NCBI GenBank assembly: GCA_012934845.2 | Contig: WNNJ02003104.1 | Location: 1 to 64,000, forward strand | DNA: 64,000 nucleotides | Reading direction: 5' to 3' | From: Pomphorhynchus laevis | Lineage: Eukaryota > Acanthocephala > Palaeacanthocephala > Echinorhynchida > Pomphorhynchidae | Part shown: in pieces, positions 34,145 to 44,599 of the stretch | Layout: each line of letters opens with the position of its first letter | How positions within the stretch are numbered: position 1 is the stretch's first letter | Notes under the pieces: model-generated | The model's input: the letters and a program-made list of their open reading frames with translations, nothing else | Database searches by the model: none | What the model was told of the DNA's origin: nothing | Position numbers and translations under genes: made by a program

Positions 34145-35254
34145 ATGGCTCCTTCGTGCTCATCAAGAACAGATTTGTCGAAGCAAATTCCAATCACCAT
34201 TATCACTGGACTTCTAGGTTCAGGCAAAACCACTTTACTCAGGAAAATATTATCGGAAAAACATGGATTACGACTTGCTGTACTTCTAAACGAATATGCT
34301 CCAGATGATAATTTCACTCAACTAGAAAAAGCAATGTTCGTAGGTGAAAATGGAAAACTTTACGAAAAATGGGTAGAAGTAAACAACGGGTGTTTGTGTT
34401 GTACTGTTAAAGGCGAAACTGAGGAGGCTCTTCTGTCACTAGGAAAATGCAAGTGTACGGACGGTGTAATAGTGGAATGTTCTGGTCTTGCAAATCCTGG
34501 ACCAATTATTCATGCGTTATGGTCCAACGATAAGCTAAATGATCGATTTAAATTAAACGGTGTTGTTACGGTTGTCGATGCACGGAAACTATATGGTGTT
34601 TCAACATTAGAATTTGATAAAGAGTTCAGAATCCAAATCGCTTACGCAGATCATATAATAGTAAATAAAATGGATTTACTGCAGACAACATGCGCAAATT
34701 TCGACGACGAGGAATGCAAAGAAATTTGCCGAGATAACATTCGCAATTGTAATCTTCTTACAATGTGCACATTCACAAATTACTGTGACGTAGATGTCGT
34801 TAAAAACGTACTTAATCTTCGTAGCTATGAAGACCACAATTCCGTGCAATCAAAAATGTTTGCAATGAGATCGAACAATGGCCAAATTCATTCTGTCAAT
34901 ATAAAGAACATTCGCTGCCTAACCTTTAACTGTCCGGTGAGCACATTATTTAAAAGAGCAAAACTCAGTGAACTATTAGCTGAACTTCTCTGGAATAATC
35001 AGGAAGATTCATGCATTGAAGGAAAATACGGAAGAATTCGTAGAATGAAGGCATCAGTTATCGTAAAGGAGAGAAGTAATGTTGTAAATAGAGTTATAGT
35101 ACAGGCAGTAGATGGGAATTACGATGAATTTGCTTTACCAAATTATCAGTCTAACGAAAATGATGTATCCCGATTTGTTTTTATTGGGGAGAACATGCAA
35201 GATAAGGCAATAAAGAAAGTTATAAATGATCATTTATCTTCAACATTAGGTTAA
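34145..35254 (+). CDS. ZNG1/CobW-domain zinc-regulated GTPase metallochaperone
   Basis: A G3E-family P-loop GTPase that in other animals (CBWD/ZNG1) delivers zinc to client proteins such as methionine aminopeptidase 1. 369 aa, close to the family's usual length. The Walker A GLLGSGKTT is at 22-30, the nucleotide-sensing NEY at 49-51, and the metal-binding CxCC (VNNGCLCCTVKGE) at 80-91. ECSGLANPGP follows at 111-120, VVDARKLYG at 143-151, and the guanine-specificity NKMD at 174-177. A CobW C-terminal domain covers roughly 240-369. All signature residues are intact. Single exon; the ATG at 34145 is the first in frame and places Walker A normally. AATAAA lies near 35330. Relics of the same gene lie on both sides, so it may belong to a duplicated or retroposed set. 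Confidence 0.95.
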   Translation: MAPSCSSRTDLSKQIPITIITGLLGSGKTTLLRKILSEKHGLRLAVLLNEYAPDDNFTQLEKAMFVGENGKLYEKWVEVNNGCLCCTVKGETEEALLSLGKCKCTDGVIVECSGLANPGPIIHALWSNDKLNDRFKLNGVVTVVDARKLYGVSTLEFDKEFRIQIAYADHIIVNKMDLLQTTCANFDDEECKEICRDNIRNCNLLTMCTFTNYCDVDVVKNVLNLRSYEDHNSVQSKMFAMRSNNGQIHSVNIKNIRCLTFNCPVSTLFKRAKLSELLAELLWNNQEDSCIEGKYGRIRRMKASVIVKERSNVVNRVIVQAVDGNYDEFALPNYQSNENDVSRFVFIGENMQDKAIKKVINDHLSSTLG

Positions 35255-35329
35255 CTTAACATACTTCGTATTTTTTATAAATAGGCTCAATGTCTTGTAG
35301 AGATAAATAGGTTTGATGTATTCATTTTA

Positions 35330-35335
35330 AATAAA
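35330..35335 (+). terminator. Polyadenylation signal candidate for ZNG1
   Basis: AATAAA about 75 bp after the stop codon. Such hexamers are common in A/T-rich DNA, so support is positional only. Confidence 0.4.
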
Positions 35336-35578
35336 TATTCAATATTTTACTGAAATTTTATAAAAAATAATAAAATAAAATTAATTAATTAATTAAATTT
35401 TATTTAAAAATTAATATTTTAAATTTTTAAATTTGGAATACACTTACGAAAATAATGTGATTACATACACTGTGTGGTTCACATTTGAAATTGTGATTTT
35501 TTAGCAATTTAAAATATCAATTGCAATTTTTAAATGCATTTTATTAACACCAATTCTTTTTACATAATATGCTGAATA

Positions 35579-35652
35579 CTGCTAGCTGAATTTGTCTAGA
35601 ACAATCAAGAAGATTTATGTACTGAAGGTAAGTACGGATTGATTGCTAAGAC
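35579..35652 (+). pseudogene. ZNG1 relic (C-terminal part)
   Basis: Reads LLAEFV, a stop, then NNQEDLCTEGKYG, matching LLAELLWNNQEDSCIEGKYG of ZNG1 (about residues 278-297). Only this ~75-bp segment is recognisable. It is 325 bp downstream of the intact gene and in the same orientation. Confidence 0.75.
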
Positions 35653-36791
35653 ATAAATAAATATATTCATATATATTTTCGAAGTATAATAAAATTGAAG
35701 TACGATATTAATAAATAAAAATTATTAAAAAATAATTTTAATTATTATTAATTGAATTATTAATTATTAATTTTTATTAATTATTAATTTTTAATTATTA
35801 TGAATTTTTAATTATTATTAATTTAATTGTTATGATTATAATAAAATTAATAAATAAAAATACTTGCTTGTAATAATATATAACGAACAATATAATATTT
35901 AAGCTGTTTAGACAGATTGAAATAAATGCCCTGGATCTAAAAGGCAATGATTTGAACTTCAGATAGGGCAAATCAATTTTTATACCTAAGAAATAAAATC
36001 CATTTAAAATGCTTTTTCATTTCTGTACTTTAAATTCATTCAACTATTTAAGTCCAAAATGCTTTCAAATATCATTTAATTCGGATTTTGAATGATTGAG
36101 CGAGCAAAGAAACGGAGTTGCTGTACATTTTGAAATATTTGTGAATAATGAAGGCAATTTTTGTTGTAATGTACTTGTGAGTGATGGAAATGCAGCTTCC
36201 GTATGTAAATTATGGGAATACAGATTCCGTTACAAAGTTAGATTTAAGAAAAATTTAAACTATTAAACTTTAATATTAAAGTTTAATAAGCTTATAAGGA
36301 TGATCATGAATCACGACACTTTAATCAGGTTCCTTTTGATTAAAAATAATATTAAATCATTATTAATAATTGATGTTAATTAGTCAGATTAATTATCATT
36401 TTAAAGACAAATTAGAAAAGTCTTAATATATATAATAAGCCTTCAATTTGTGAAATAATTTCCGTAAATTTAAATATTGATTTCATTTTAATGTCGAGCA
36501 ATTTTATACGAGTCTATAAGTTTCTGCAAACTAATTCAATTAAATTAATCAAGTTAATTTACACTGTATTGTATGATATTCTTCTGTTAACATATTTCAC
36601 TAGCTACTTATTTCCCCCTTTCCCGAAAGAATAAAGTGGCCTTAGATACTTCATTTGTATACGAAAATACAAAAAATACTTGAACACGACCAGTAATATC
36701 CAGTATTCCGGATTATCTTTGATTGTAAAAATATCGATTACTAAAACCATGTTTTCTCTGGTGCAATTAAATTTCTGCCATATAAAAGTTT
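35653..36791. other. AT-rich, no gene seen
   Basis: Contains 'attaattattaatt' type simple repeats (35730-35870). No frame above 60 aa. Confidence 0.4.
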
Positions 36792-36957
36792 GTAATTCTG
36801 CAAAAAAAGTAATTCTGCGAGATGGTAATTCTGCGAAGTGGTAACCTGCAAAATGGTAATCTGCAAGAAAGTAATTCTGCGAGATGGTAATTCCGCAAAA
36901 TGAAACACCTCGGTTTATTATTTAAATAATAAACCGTTTTTCAATGTGAAAAACGGT
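36792..36957. repeat. Seven ~16-bp tandem units, then two overlapping palindromes
   Basis: The unit GTAATTCTGCGAGATG, with small variations, is repeated seven times from 36792 to 36901. Directly after it come CGGTTTATTATTT paired with its reverse complement (a perfect 26-bp palindrome near 36911-36936) and CCGTTTTTCA-atg-TGAAAAACGG (about 36934-36956). The two share the ccg junction, so they could form alternative hairpins. Confidence 0.85.
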
Positions 36958-37432
36958 TTCTCAATTTATTTTGGCCAGAAACAACAAATTTGATAAGTGT
37001 AAAAGTGTGCATAACTATTTAATATTTAATTTATACATCCACAAAATATTATCAAAATATTAAAACATTATATTAAAATATTAAATAATATAATATTAAT
37101 ATTAAATAATATTAGACTATTATTTACATAACTAATTCATTTTAAATAAAAAATTTAATGTAAACATTAAAATAAAAAGTTAAGTTAAATTTAAAAATAT
37201 TTCATTAAAATTTAATTCGCAGATCAGTATTCAATTAAAAATAAAGAAAAAAGTACCCACCTTATTTATGAAGGTTGTATTCTCATTATCGAAGTAGAGT
37301 AAATATCAAAATAATAACCTTAAATTAAACAAAAAGTTAATTGCTTTGATTGAAATCACAGACTCGATTTTTGCTAGCTGAATATAAAAACTACAATTAA
37401 AATGAATCTTTAATGAAAATGCCAATTAACAG
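36958..37432. other. AT-rich 3' flank of LIAS
   Basis: No gene or repeat boundary recognised. Confidence 0.4.
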
Positions 37433-38488
37433 CTAGCAATCATCAGTATTTGACTGTAATTTCTCCATGGCCTTTTCAAATCCTTCGTCAGCTTCGAACG
37501 ATGAACGTACTAATGGACCACTAGCAACGTATTTAAATTTAAATACACTTTCTCCTTTTTCCTTCCACTCCAAGAATTTTTCAGGGCGAACGTATTCTCT
37601 AACCTTCAAATGTCGTTTAGATGGTTGTAAATATTGCCCAATTGTAAGAATATCAACACCCACATCGCGAAGACTTTTCATTGCATCTTCAATTTGACTA
37701 TCAGTTTCTCCAAGGCCAAGCATCATTCCGGATTTTGTTATTACATTAGCACGCTTTGCTCTTTCTAAAACTGAAAGGGACTGTTTAAAAGAAGCTCGCG
37801 GATCTCGAACAAGCCATTGTAAATCCCGAACAGTTTCAATATTATGTGAATATACATCTAAGCCACTTGTGGCAACCATATCTATAAGGTCGGTATTACC
37901 CTGGAAATCAGGTGTTAAGCATTCAAGCTTAATAAATGGATTCCGTTTCTTTGTATGGCGAACTGTTTGACAAAAATGCAGAGATCCTTGATCCGGAAGA
38001 TCATCTCTATCCACAGAAGTTAGTACAACATACTTTAGATTCATTTGTGCTATGGCTTCCGCAGTATTGACGGCTTCCTCTTCCGTTGGCACGAATTTCG
38101 GTCTTTTACTTGTCTTAACCGAGCAGAAACGGCATGCACGAGTACACTCGTCTCCCAGCAGCATAATTGTGGCAGTACCTTTGGCCCAACACTTACCGAT
38201 ATTAGGACATTTAGCTTCAACGCAAACTGTATTCAAATTTAGATTCGACAAGCGTTGCTTCATCGAACTCACCTGCTGTCCACGTGGAACTGTGAAACGC
38301 ATCCAATCAGGATGCCTATATGATGTTGCATTGATAAAATCCTGCAGACCAGGTCCTTCAGCAGTAAATTGTAAAAATTTAGTAAAACGCATCGCTAAAC
38401 TTCGATTTATCCGAAATATAAAAAATAGAGAAACATTTTTCGAAATATTGAAAATTAAAAATACTTTGTTGTTTATTTTAGTTAACAA
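37433..38488 (-). CDS. LIAS: Lipoyl synthase, mitochondrial (radical SAM)
   Basis: Inserts two sulfur atoms into protein-bound octanoate to make the lipoyl cofactor of pyruvate and 2-oxoglutarate dehydrogenases and the glycine cleavage system. 351 aa. The auxiliary 4Fe-4S cluster cysteines are in [12 protein letters not shown] (C89, C94, C100), the radical SAM cluster in CTRACRFC (C115, C119, C122). The conserved RSSF C-terminal ligand motif is at 328-331. [21 protein letters not shown] and [11 protein letters not shown] are typical. The first Met (38488) gives a basic/hydrophobic leader suited to mitochondrial import. Met33 (38392) is an alternative start with a shorter leader. All catalytic cysteines are present and there is one exon. 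A tandem repeat sits just upstream of the 5' end. Confidence 0.96.
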   Translation of the reverse strand: MLTKINNKVFLIFNISKNVSLFFIFRINRSLAMRFTKFLQFTAEGPGLQDFINATSYRHPDWMRFTVPRGQQVSSMKQRLSNLNLNTVCVEAKCPNIGKCWAKGTATIMLLGDECTRACRFCSVKTSKRPKFVPTEEEAVNTAEAIAQMNLKYVVLTSVDRDDLPDQGSLHFCQTVRHTKKRNPFIKLECLTPDFQGNTDLIDMVATSGLDVYSHNIETVRDLQWLVRDPRASFKQSLSVLERAKRANVITKSGMMLGLGETDSQIEDAMKSLRDVGVDILTIGQYLQPSKRHLKVREYVRPEKFLEWKEKGESVFKFKYVASGPLVRSSFEADEGFEKAMEKLQSNTDDC

Positions 38489-38516
38489 TTATAATAATTG
38501 TAACGTGGCCACTAAT

Positions 38517-38586
38517 TACCAATTATATACCAATTATAATAATATACCAATTATACCAATTATATACCAAAATATACCAATTATAT
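38517..38586. repeat. Tandem 'ataccaattat' repeat upstream of LIAS
   Basis: About six imperfect copies of an 11-12-bp unit lie 30-100 bp 5' of the LIAS start codon. Confidence 0.8.
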
Positions 38587-38928
38587 TATAAATGGCTGTT
38601 GAAGAAGTTTTTTTAATTGATATCGAAAAGTTGAAATTAATTCTACAACGCACGTTTTTATACAAAAATATAAAAAGTTCAACCACTTACGACGCAAAGC
38701 GCCATAAGTCGATCGGACCCATGATAGTTTCTAACTTGCCTTCGAATGTAACTGGAAAGTAGTGGGTGAAGCATTCTGTGTTTAGTCTATCAATATATCT
38801 GAATTTGCATTGCGTCCACTAACTATTTCAAACAGAAGCTGAATGGGAAATCACGGGTGTGAAAGTCACAGATGTGCATTCGATGACCCCTTACGGTGCA
38901 GTAAAGTATACCGTTATCTAAAGTACAA

Positions 38929-39250
38929 TTGATATACTGCTATTTCCGGCTCACCATCGTTCATCAACCTCCCTTTCTTAGAAGACACTCGCCCCACCTC
39001 GCTATCACTGCGTTCCCGCCATTCCCTCTTACTCCACGTTCCCAATTACTCCAACAACTATGGTCTTCTATGGCCTTCCTCGTCGCTGCCCCACTCGCCT
39101 GGAATCAACTCCCTCTCGACATCCGCCGCGCTCCCTCCTTTATCACATTCAAACACCTCCTCCGTTCACACCTTCTCGACACATGATTTACATTTTTGTT
39201 TGTTGTGGTCATGTAAGCGTGCGCTGGCACGCATTTGCCACGTTAAAATA
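38929..39250 (+). mobile_element. LINE 3' end, L2/CR1-like
   Basis: The 85-aa frame 38929-39186 contains FLVAAPLAWNQLPLDIRRAP and TFKHLLRSHLL. This is the conserved C-terminus of L2/CR1/Rex1-type LINE ORF2 (form 'FSVAAPKLWNSLPLDIR...FK..LK..L'). It could be the tail of family B at 10 kb. It is truncated to the last ~100 codons and G/C-richer than its surroundings. Confidence 0.7.
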
Positions 39251-40604
39251 AATCTTTTTTAAACGAAATCCGTATGGTGCGACAGTAAGTTTTACTCGAT
39301 CTCTATGGCTTAGTTTGGAATACTAGTGGCATGCAAAGAATGAGTTTAGTAATGATTTCGTCGTGTTACCAAAGTGGTCACCAACTGATTACAATTAGTA
39401 CATACCGTGAAACCAGCATATATATTATATTTGGAAGTAAACATAAATATTTGAGCAGTTTTATGAAACAACTAAAAATATTATCAACACGTGTTTAAAC
39501 AATTTTTGAAAAAATAAAATAAAATTAAAAATATGAAAATTTTATAAAAGGTACCTATGTAGAATATCTAAATATTTTAAAATACGTTTCGGCTTTGTAT
39601 TTATTAATATTAACAAAATTACTTGTTGTATAATTAATAACATAGATAAAACGTGATCATAACATATAATTTTAAGCAGTTTGATGAAGTGTGATTTAGT
39701 ATTTGTCAATTCAATTACTATAAAGGACTTTGAAATCAATTTGTGCACGAGTATGAGACAAAAACAAAGAATCATCAACTTAAAATATACACTTTGAATC
39801 ACTTGAGGATAAGTTTTCCGATATGTCTTTTATAAATAACTCAAAGAAAGAGACTCAATGGGTTTCTTGTAATAATCCTCGATTTTGGAAATTGTGTATA
39901 ATAATTGAATTCTATTAAATATCTTAATATGGTTAAGAGAGAAGTGGTAGATATGTTAAGAGAGAAGTACAAATGTGAGAGTAAATTCTACATGGAACCG
40001 TCGATAAAGAAATTAGTGTTAAGTTTACAAAGTAAGATTGTCCTTTCAGCGAAAACGATGATCTTAAAGGCAGCATTGATCAAACGCTGGCCTGCCAGTG
40101 CGTAAATCATATTGTTCGTATGCGATTAAATAGTTACACCGTACCTTTAGCTAACACTTGTTTATTGCCGTTTTAAAATGATTTGTAAAAATGATTTATA
40201 CTCTGCATCTATATGGATCCGGTGAAAATGTGTTGTTCTTTCCTTAGTAGATAACTTTTATTATAAATCTATGAATGTGAAAGTGGTACTTCAAACATAA
40301 TTAGATTTAAAATAAGTTGCCAATGATATTTTAACGTTCCAAAGAGTGTTTAATGTGTTTAACACACAACGAGTCGGAACCGGTTGTTGTTTTGATTTCT
40401 TTCTTTTGTAGATAACTTTTATCGTAAATCTATGAATGTGGATGTATCATTTTGTTAGTATTATTTATTAATTATTCATATTAATTATTAATTTATCAAT
40501 TATATTTATTAAAATTAATTTTCTCCTATCTGTTTAATCTACGTTTAGATTCCGTTGTCGTATACGATGCCGTGAACTAAGACACTTAATTAATGCACAC
40601 AGTA
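39251..40604. other. Intergenic; two unrecognised small frames
   Basis: An 86-aa hydrophobic minus frame (39542-39802) and a 66-aa plus frame (39905-40105, starting MNSIKYLNMVKREVVDML) have no recognised domain. A ~30-bp duplication of 'gtagataacttttat' with 'aatctatgaatgtg' occurs at 40249-40280 and 40410-40442. Confidence 0.35.
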
Positions 40605-40845
40605 AACCATACTTATTCTGATATATATATTCTGATACATAGTTTGTTATCTATTAGTCAATTCATAAAAATTGATTTTTATTTTTAATTTCAGTTTATA
40701 ATTCATCTTGATATAAATTATATAAAATCTTATAACAATTATTTATTATTAATTAATTTTTTATTATTTAACTATTTAACTTTTATTTTGCGTTATTTTT
40801 AATTTGCAATATAAAATAAGTAGACTCAGTTAGCTTATTTAATTT
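40605..40845 (-). repeat. Dispersed repeat family R, complete-looking copy
   Basis: On the minus strand it runs from GCTAACTGAGTCTAC through an A/T-rich middle to 'gaattgactaatagataac' and 'atgtatcagaat'. It shares both ends with the 42.5-kb copy, giving a unit of about 230 bp. It ends ~95 bp from the stop codon of the fibrillarin-like gene. Confidence 0.55.
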
Positions 40846-40938
40846 GTTTTAACATGTTATTAAAGATATATGTACAATTTATTTACAGTATAAATTCAAA
40901 ACACGGATTTTTCAGGGCATTATACAAAACGTTATTTA

Positions 40939-41907
40939 CTAGTCAACGATTTCACCTTCCTCCAGATCATCACTTGTAGACAAGCTTATAGACTCTCGAT
41001 TTTGTTCTGGAGCAGGTAATGGAATATTTTCAGTTTTGACACTTTCATCCGAGTAAGTTAGCTGGTCAACGTTATTACTTTTCGACAATGAACTGATACC
41101 ATAGGCAGCTGTACATATGAGCCTTCCGTCTGGCAATGTAATTCTCTGGCTGATATCAAAATTAGAAGATAGACCAGCAGTCTGATTACAACCAAAAACT
41201 AATAGACACTGGCCATTCTGTTTTAAACAAAGCAGAGCCACCTGTTCGAAATTCTGCTTTGTAATGTAGTCGGGTTCATCATTTACGCATTTCGCCAAAT
41301 CGCTTGAATCATTATGTTGATGGACATTTGAACAGTAAATCATATCGACCATCGGTAAAAGAAATTGAATATTAGCAATAGGATCAACAGAATAGATTAC
41401 ACTAAGATTGTGACGGCGTTGTGAGTAACGATACTGAATTTGAGCAAATTTGTGACTTCTTTCAACAACATATACATGACCCGATTCAGATACGACATCA
41501 CTAAAGTGTATTGGTGCGGTGTCTTTCCCTGGATATAAGCATAGAATTACACAACCAGGTTGCATTGCACTTAATCGTTCCATTCGAAGCAGCCCGGCTG
41601 CTACTGGACTAAAGGCCGTGTTCCACACTCTGTATTCGCTTGATTCAAATTGTGAGCTCTTGGTCATTTGAGTATTTTGTGATGGTAAACAGCTGTTGCC
41701 AAATACCTTTTCTTCAATTGTAGATTCTTCTTTAACTAATGAACGAGTAACAATAAACTCATTGCGTCTATTTAGACGAAATAACCCCGTATGCTGAGTG
41801 CGTTCCAGTGTAAATAATTTGGAACGCAGAGGAGCCTTTACATTGTTAAAGTTAGATCGCTTCTTCCGAAATTTCGTCGCAGATTGGTTCACTTTAATTT
41901 GCTGCAT
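40939..41907 (-). CDS. Fibrillarin-like protein, predicted catalytically dead
   Basis: 322 aa aligned along the fibrillarin fold. Residues 31-68 (LFTLERTQHTGLFRLNRRNE, then FIVTRSLVKEESTIEEKV) match the fibrillarin N-domain pattern EPH.H.GVF...G....LVTKN.VPGESVYGEK. EYRVWNTAFSPVAAGLL (91-107) matches EYRVWNPFRSKLAAAIL, and SDVVSESGHVYVVERSHK (136-153) matches SDIVGP.GLVYAVEFSHR. PMVDMIYCSN (185-194) matches MVDVIFADV. Fibrillarin is the box C/D snoRNP 2'-O-methyltransferase. Here the catalytic Lys of RSKLAA is Pro, the SAM loop GAASGTT is YPGKDTA, the Asp of FADV is Asn, and the Lys of ISIKAN is Gly. The usual N-terminal Gly/Arg-rich domain is missing; instead there is a basic leader and an acidic tail (DDLEEGEIVD). 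One exon. Either a fast-evolving paralogue with a scaffold role or a gene losing function. Confidence 0.8.
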   Translation of the reverse strand: MQQIKVNQSATKFRKKRSNFNNVKAPLRSKLFTLERTQHTGLFRLNRRNEFIVTRSLVKEESTIEEKVFGNSCLPSQNTQMTKSSQFESSEYRVWNTAFSPVAAGLLRMERLSAMQPGCVILCLYPGKDTAPIHFSDVVSESGHVYVVERSHKFAQIQYRYSQRRHNLSVIYSVDPIANIQFLLPMVDMIYCSNVHQHNDSSDLAKCVNDEPDYITKQNFEQVALLCLKQNGQCLLVFGCNQTAGLSSNFDISQRITLPDGRLICTAAYGISSLSKSNNVDQLTYSDESVKTENIPLPAPEQNRESISLSTSDDLEEGEIVD

Positions 41908-42504
41908 TTAATCTAAGATAAAAGATTAATAATTGTAACATCAAAGTGTAATTTAGCTGGACTTTCGAAAGGCAGATAATTAAAAAAATTCTGTTTGTAA
42001 GAATACAACATACATTCTGGAGTTTCAAAAAATCGATTTTTCAAAAAATCGATATTTGTGCGTAAACAAATAATTAATATTCATTAAATCGAAATGATAC
42101 TCGCCGGGGATTGTATAAATTAGTGAGAGAAAAAAGACATATCCAACATTGAAACGAAGAAAAAGAATTAATTCTCCCAAACAAATAATTTTTCAAAATT
42201 AAATTAATTTTTTATAACTTTTGCTATGTTCATTTAAATTGAATCAAATTTAAATATGCACATTAAATACGAATGATCTTCTGTTTGCAATATTTTACTT
42301 ATCGAATCATTAAATATATGACTTGTGATCTTTTTAAGTATTTTTTTATAAAAATCTGTTTATCATTAAAAAGTAATATTATGACCCCCATTTTATAACT
42401 TTATCCTAGTGAATATAGATTGAATCAAATTTAAATATTTACATCAAATACGAATAATTTCAATACAATTGTGGGTGGTTAGATATTTTGCAAATAATAG
42501 TAAT
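41908..42504. other. AT-rich 5' flank of the fibrillarin-like gene
   Basis: A ~45-bp duplication around 'gaatcaaatttaaatat.cacattaaatacgaa' lies near 42241-42275 and 42421-42455. No gene. Confidence 0.4.
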
Positions 42505-43015
42505 TTCAATCAGATCAGCTAACTGAGTATTTTATACTATTTATAAATTAAAAATAATAATAAATAAAATAAATAATTATAAATAATAAAAAATAAATAA
42601 TTACATAAGATTTTATAATTTATATAAAGTTAGAATTTTAAGTAAAATTTAATTGTTATGAATTGACTACGATATATCAGAATAAGGATTAAAGGTCATC
42701 AGGAGGAGCTGCTATGTTACTAAGCAAAATGTCCCATTGAATTAAATATAAATATTATTAAATTTTGTTGAAAATTTAATAATATTCAATAGTACAATTA
42801 ACTTATCAAATCAGCTAACTAAGTTGATATTTTTTATTTTTTTAAATACAAAAAAAATAAATAATGCTAAATCAATAAATCAAAATTTAATAATTAGATA
42901 ATAAATAATTTGATATAAGATTAAATAACTTATATCAAATTAAAATAATAAATTGGAATATAAAATAAAAGTCATTTTTATGAATTGACTAATAAATTAC
43001 AGACGTTGCACCAAA
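42505..43015 (+). repeat. Two adjacent copies of dispersed repeat family R
   Basis: Copy one (about 42510-42735) starts at 'cagctaactgagta' and ends at 'ggtcatcaggaggagctgct'. Copy two (about 42803-43010) starts 'cagctaactaagttgat' and ends after 'gaattgactaataaattaca'. The shared ends define the family. No protein. Confidence 0.6.
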
Positions 43016-44259
43016 AATGTCCCACTTTTGGCTCATAAACCGCGGGACAGTTAATATAGACAAAATACTGAATATTTATAAAACTTATATTTAGTTGAAT
43101 AAATCGAAACGCCAAGATTATAAACTGGAGAATAAATAGTTGAGCTCTGTGACATTAATTTTCATATGTAAATGTATCAAATCTCATATTATATTATAAA
43201 TATATTTTCAACTAATTTATTAATTAATTTTTGAGCAGATGAATAGAGTAAAAGAATTGTGGTTAATATGCGCTTAATATGCTGTAATTTTCTAAAAATT
43301 TGACAATATTTAATTAAATTTGCCATTTCGAAATATCGAAACAGATATTTCAATATTAAATCTAAATTTAATATTTTTTATTCAATTAAAAAATCACATA
43401 TAATGAAAGAATTTGAAAAACATTTATATTTCCTTTATTTCATCAACACAAAATTAATCCTTTAAATAATGACCTTTTAATCCTTTGCAATTAATCCTTC
43501 TTTCAACACAACTTTTACCTAACTTTATTTGCAGTGTTAATAAAAACAATCGAAAAATCAGCATATTTGTACATGATAGAGCTGTCTTCATAACTTTAAT
43601 ATTAACTTAAAATAATATTAAATAATAAAAATTAGATTAGACATATTTACTCAATTTCAAAATGTGCAACGTCGATATACATTCTTTATTTTCAAACTAC
43701 ATTAATTACATCTTAGATTTAGTATTTAGGATCATACACTAATGTAATTAAATGTAAACTAATGGAAGGAGATCATATTGTACAATGTCAAATCACTTAT
43801 TTGACAATAAAATACACGAACAAATGAAAGTTGTAGGAAATAAAGTAAATGAAATTCACTCTATTTACAATTATGGACAAAAATAAAGAATTCTACAAAA
43901 TACAAATAAAAAATCAGACGAATTAATTTAAAATTACACGATAAAGACAAAACTAGACAGAAAATAACCATTTATTGAGGTTAATAATCATATATTACCC
44001 TTGAAATACCTTCCACGGTAGTTAATTTATAGTTGATTTTTTATTTAAAAAATGAAAAAATCGACTATATTGTTTTACAACATTATCCACCTCTTATTTA
44101 TGCAATACCGACCGGGCTTCCTTCTAATCCTCGTGGAATTTCTTATTTTCATCATTTTTGGTTTAACAGTCACCACTGGGAGCACACGTTCGATGATACC
44201 TTCTACAGATCAATTTTTACAGCTGTCTGGAATACACTCCTTGTGAGTATCCGTTGTTG
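43016..44259. other. AT-rich, no gene seen
   Basis: The 64- and 75-aa plus frames near 44.03-44.26 kb overlap each other and show no known domain. No repeat was recognised. Confidence 0.4.
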
Positions 44260-44287
44260 AACTCGGCGGGCGTTGACCCGCCGAGTT
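44260..44287. repeat. GC-rich perfect hairpin
   Basis: AACTCGGCGGG, 6-nt loop, CCCGCCGAGTT, immediately followed by 'catataaaaggag'. In an A/T-rich setting this is striking. It lies next to the gypsy-type fossil and could derive from one of its terminal regions, but this is unproven. Confidence 0.8.
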
Positions 44288-44599
44288 CTGCATATAAAAG
44301 GAGTCATTTTTACTTTCGTCTTGATCGTCTGATACCGGTAGTCGGATGATGTCTTTAGTGAAACGTTCATTCTACTTTGTTGTCAGATTTAATTTGTGTG
44401 TAATTCTGGTTTGCTTCTATCATTTAAACATCTAGTACTAATGGGTCAGTTTTAATTTCCACACACTTTCGAAGTAGCACTCGACAAGAGTTCATTAACC
44501 AGTATGGTAGTGATTACCCGTAGAACGATCTTCTTGTGAAATAAAAGAATCTTTAGTACCGAGTCGAATTCGTAGTTATTAACTATGAATTAACAGCCA

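Noticed and set aside
38052-38591. 179-aa plus-strand frame as a gene
   Set aside because: Lies antisense across the 5' half of LIAS; no domain.
40939-41907. tRNA methyltransferase subunit TRM6
   Set aside because: The Rossmann-like half first suggested it, but the N-terminal GLF...VTRSLV..ES...EKV block and EYRVWN motif are specific to fibrillarin.
44033-44260. Small membrane protein on the plus strand
   Set aside because: Two overlapping frames with hydrophobic composition expected of A/T-rich DNA; no start context or homology.
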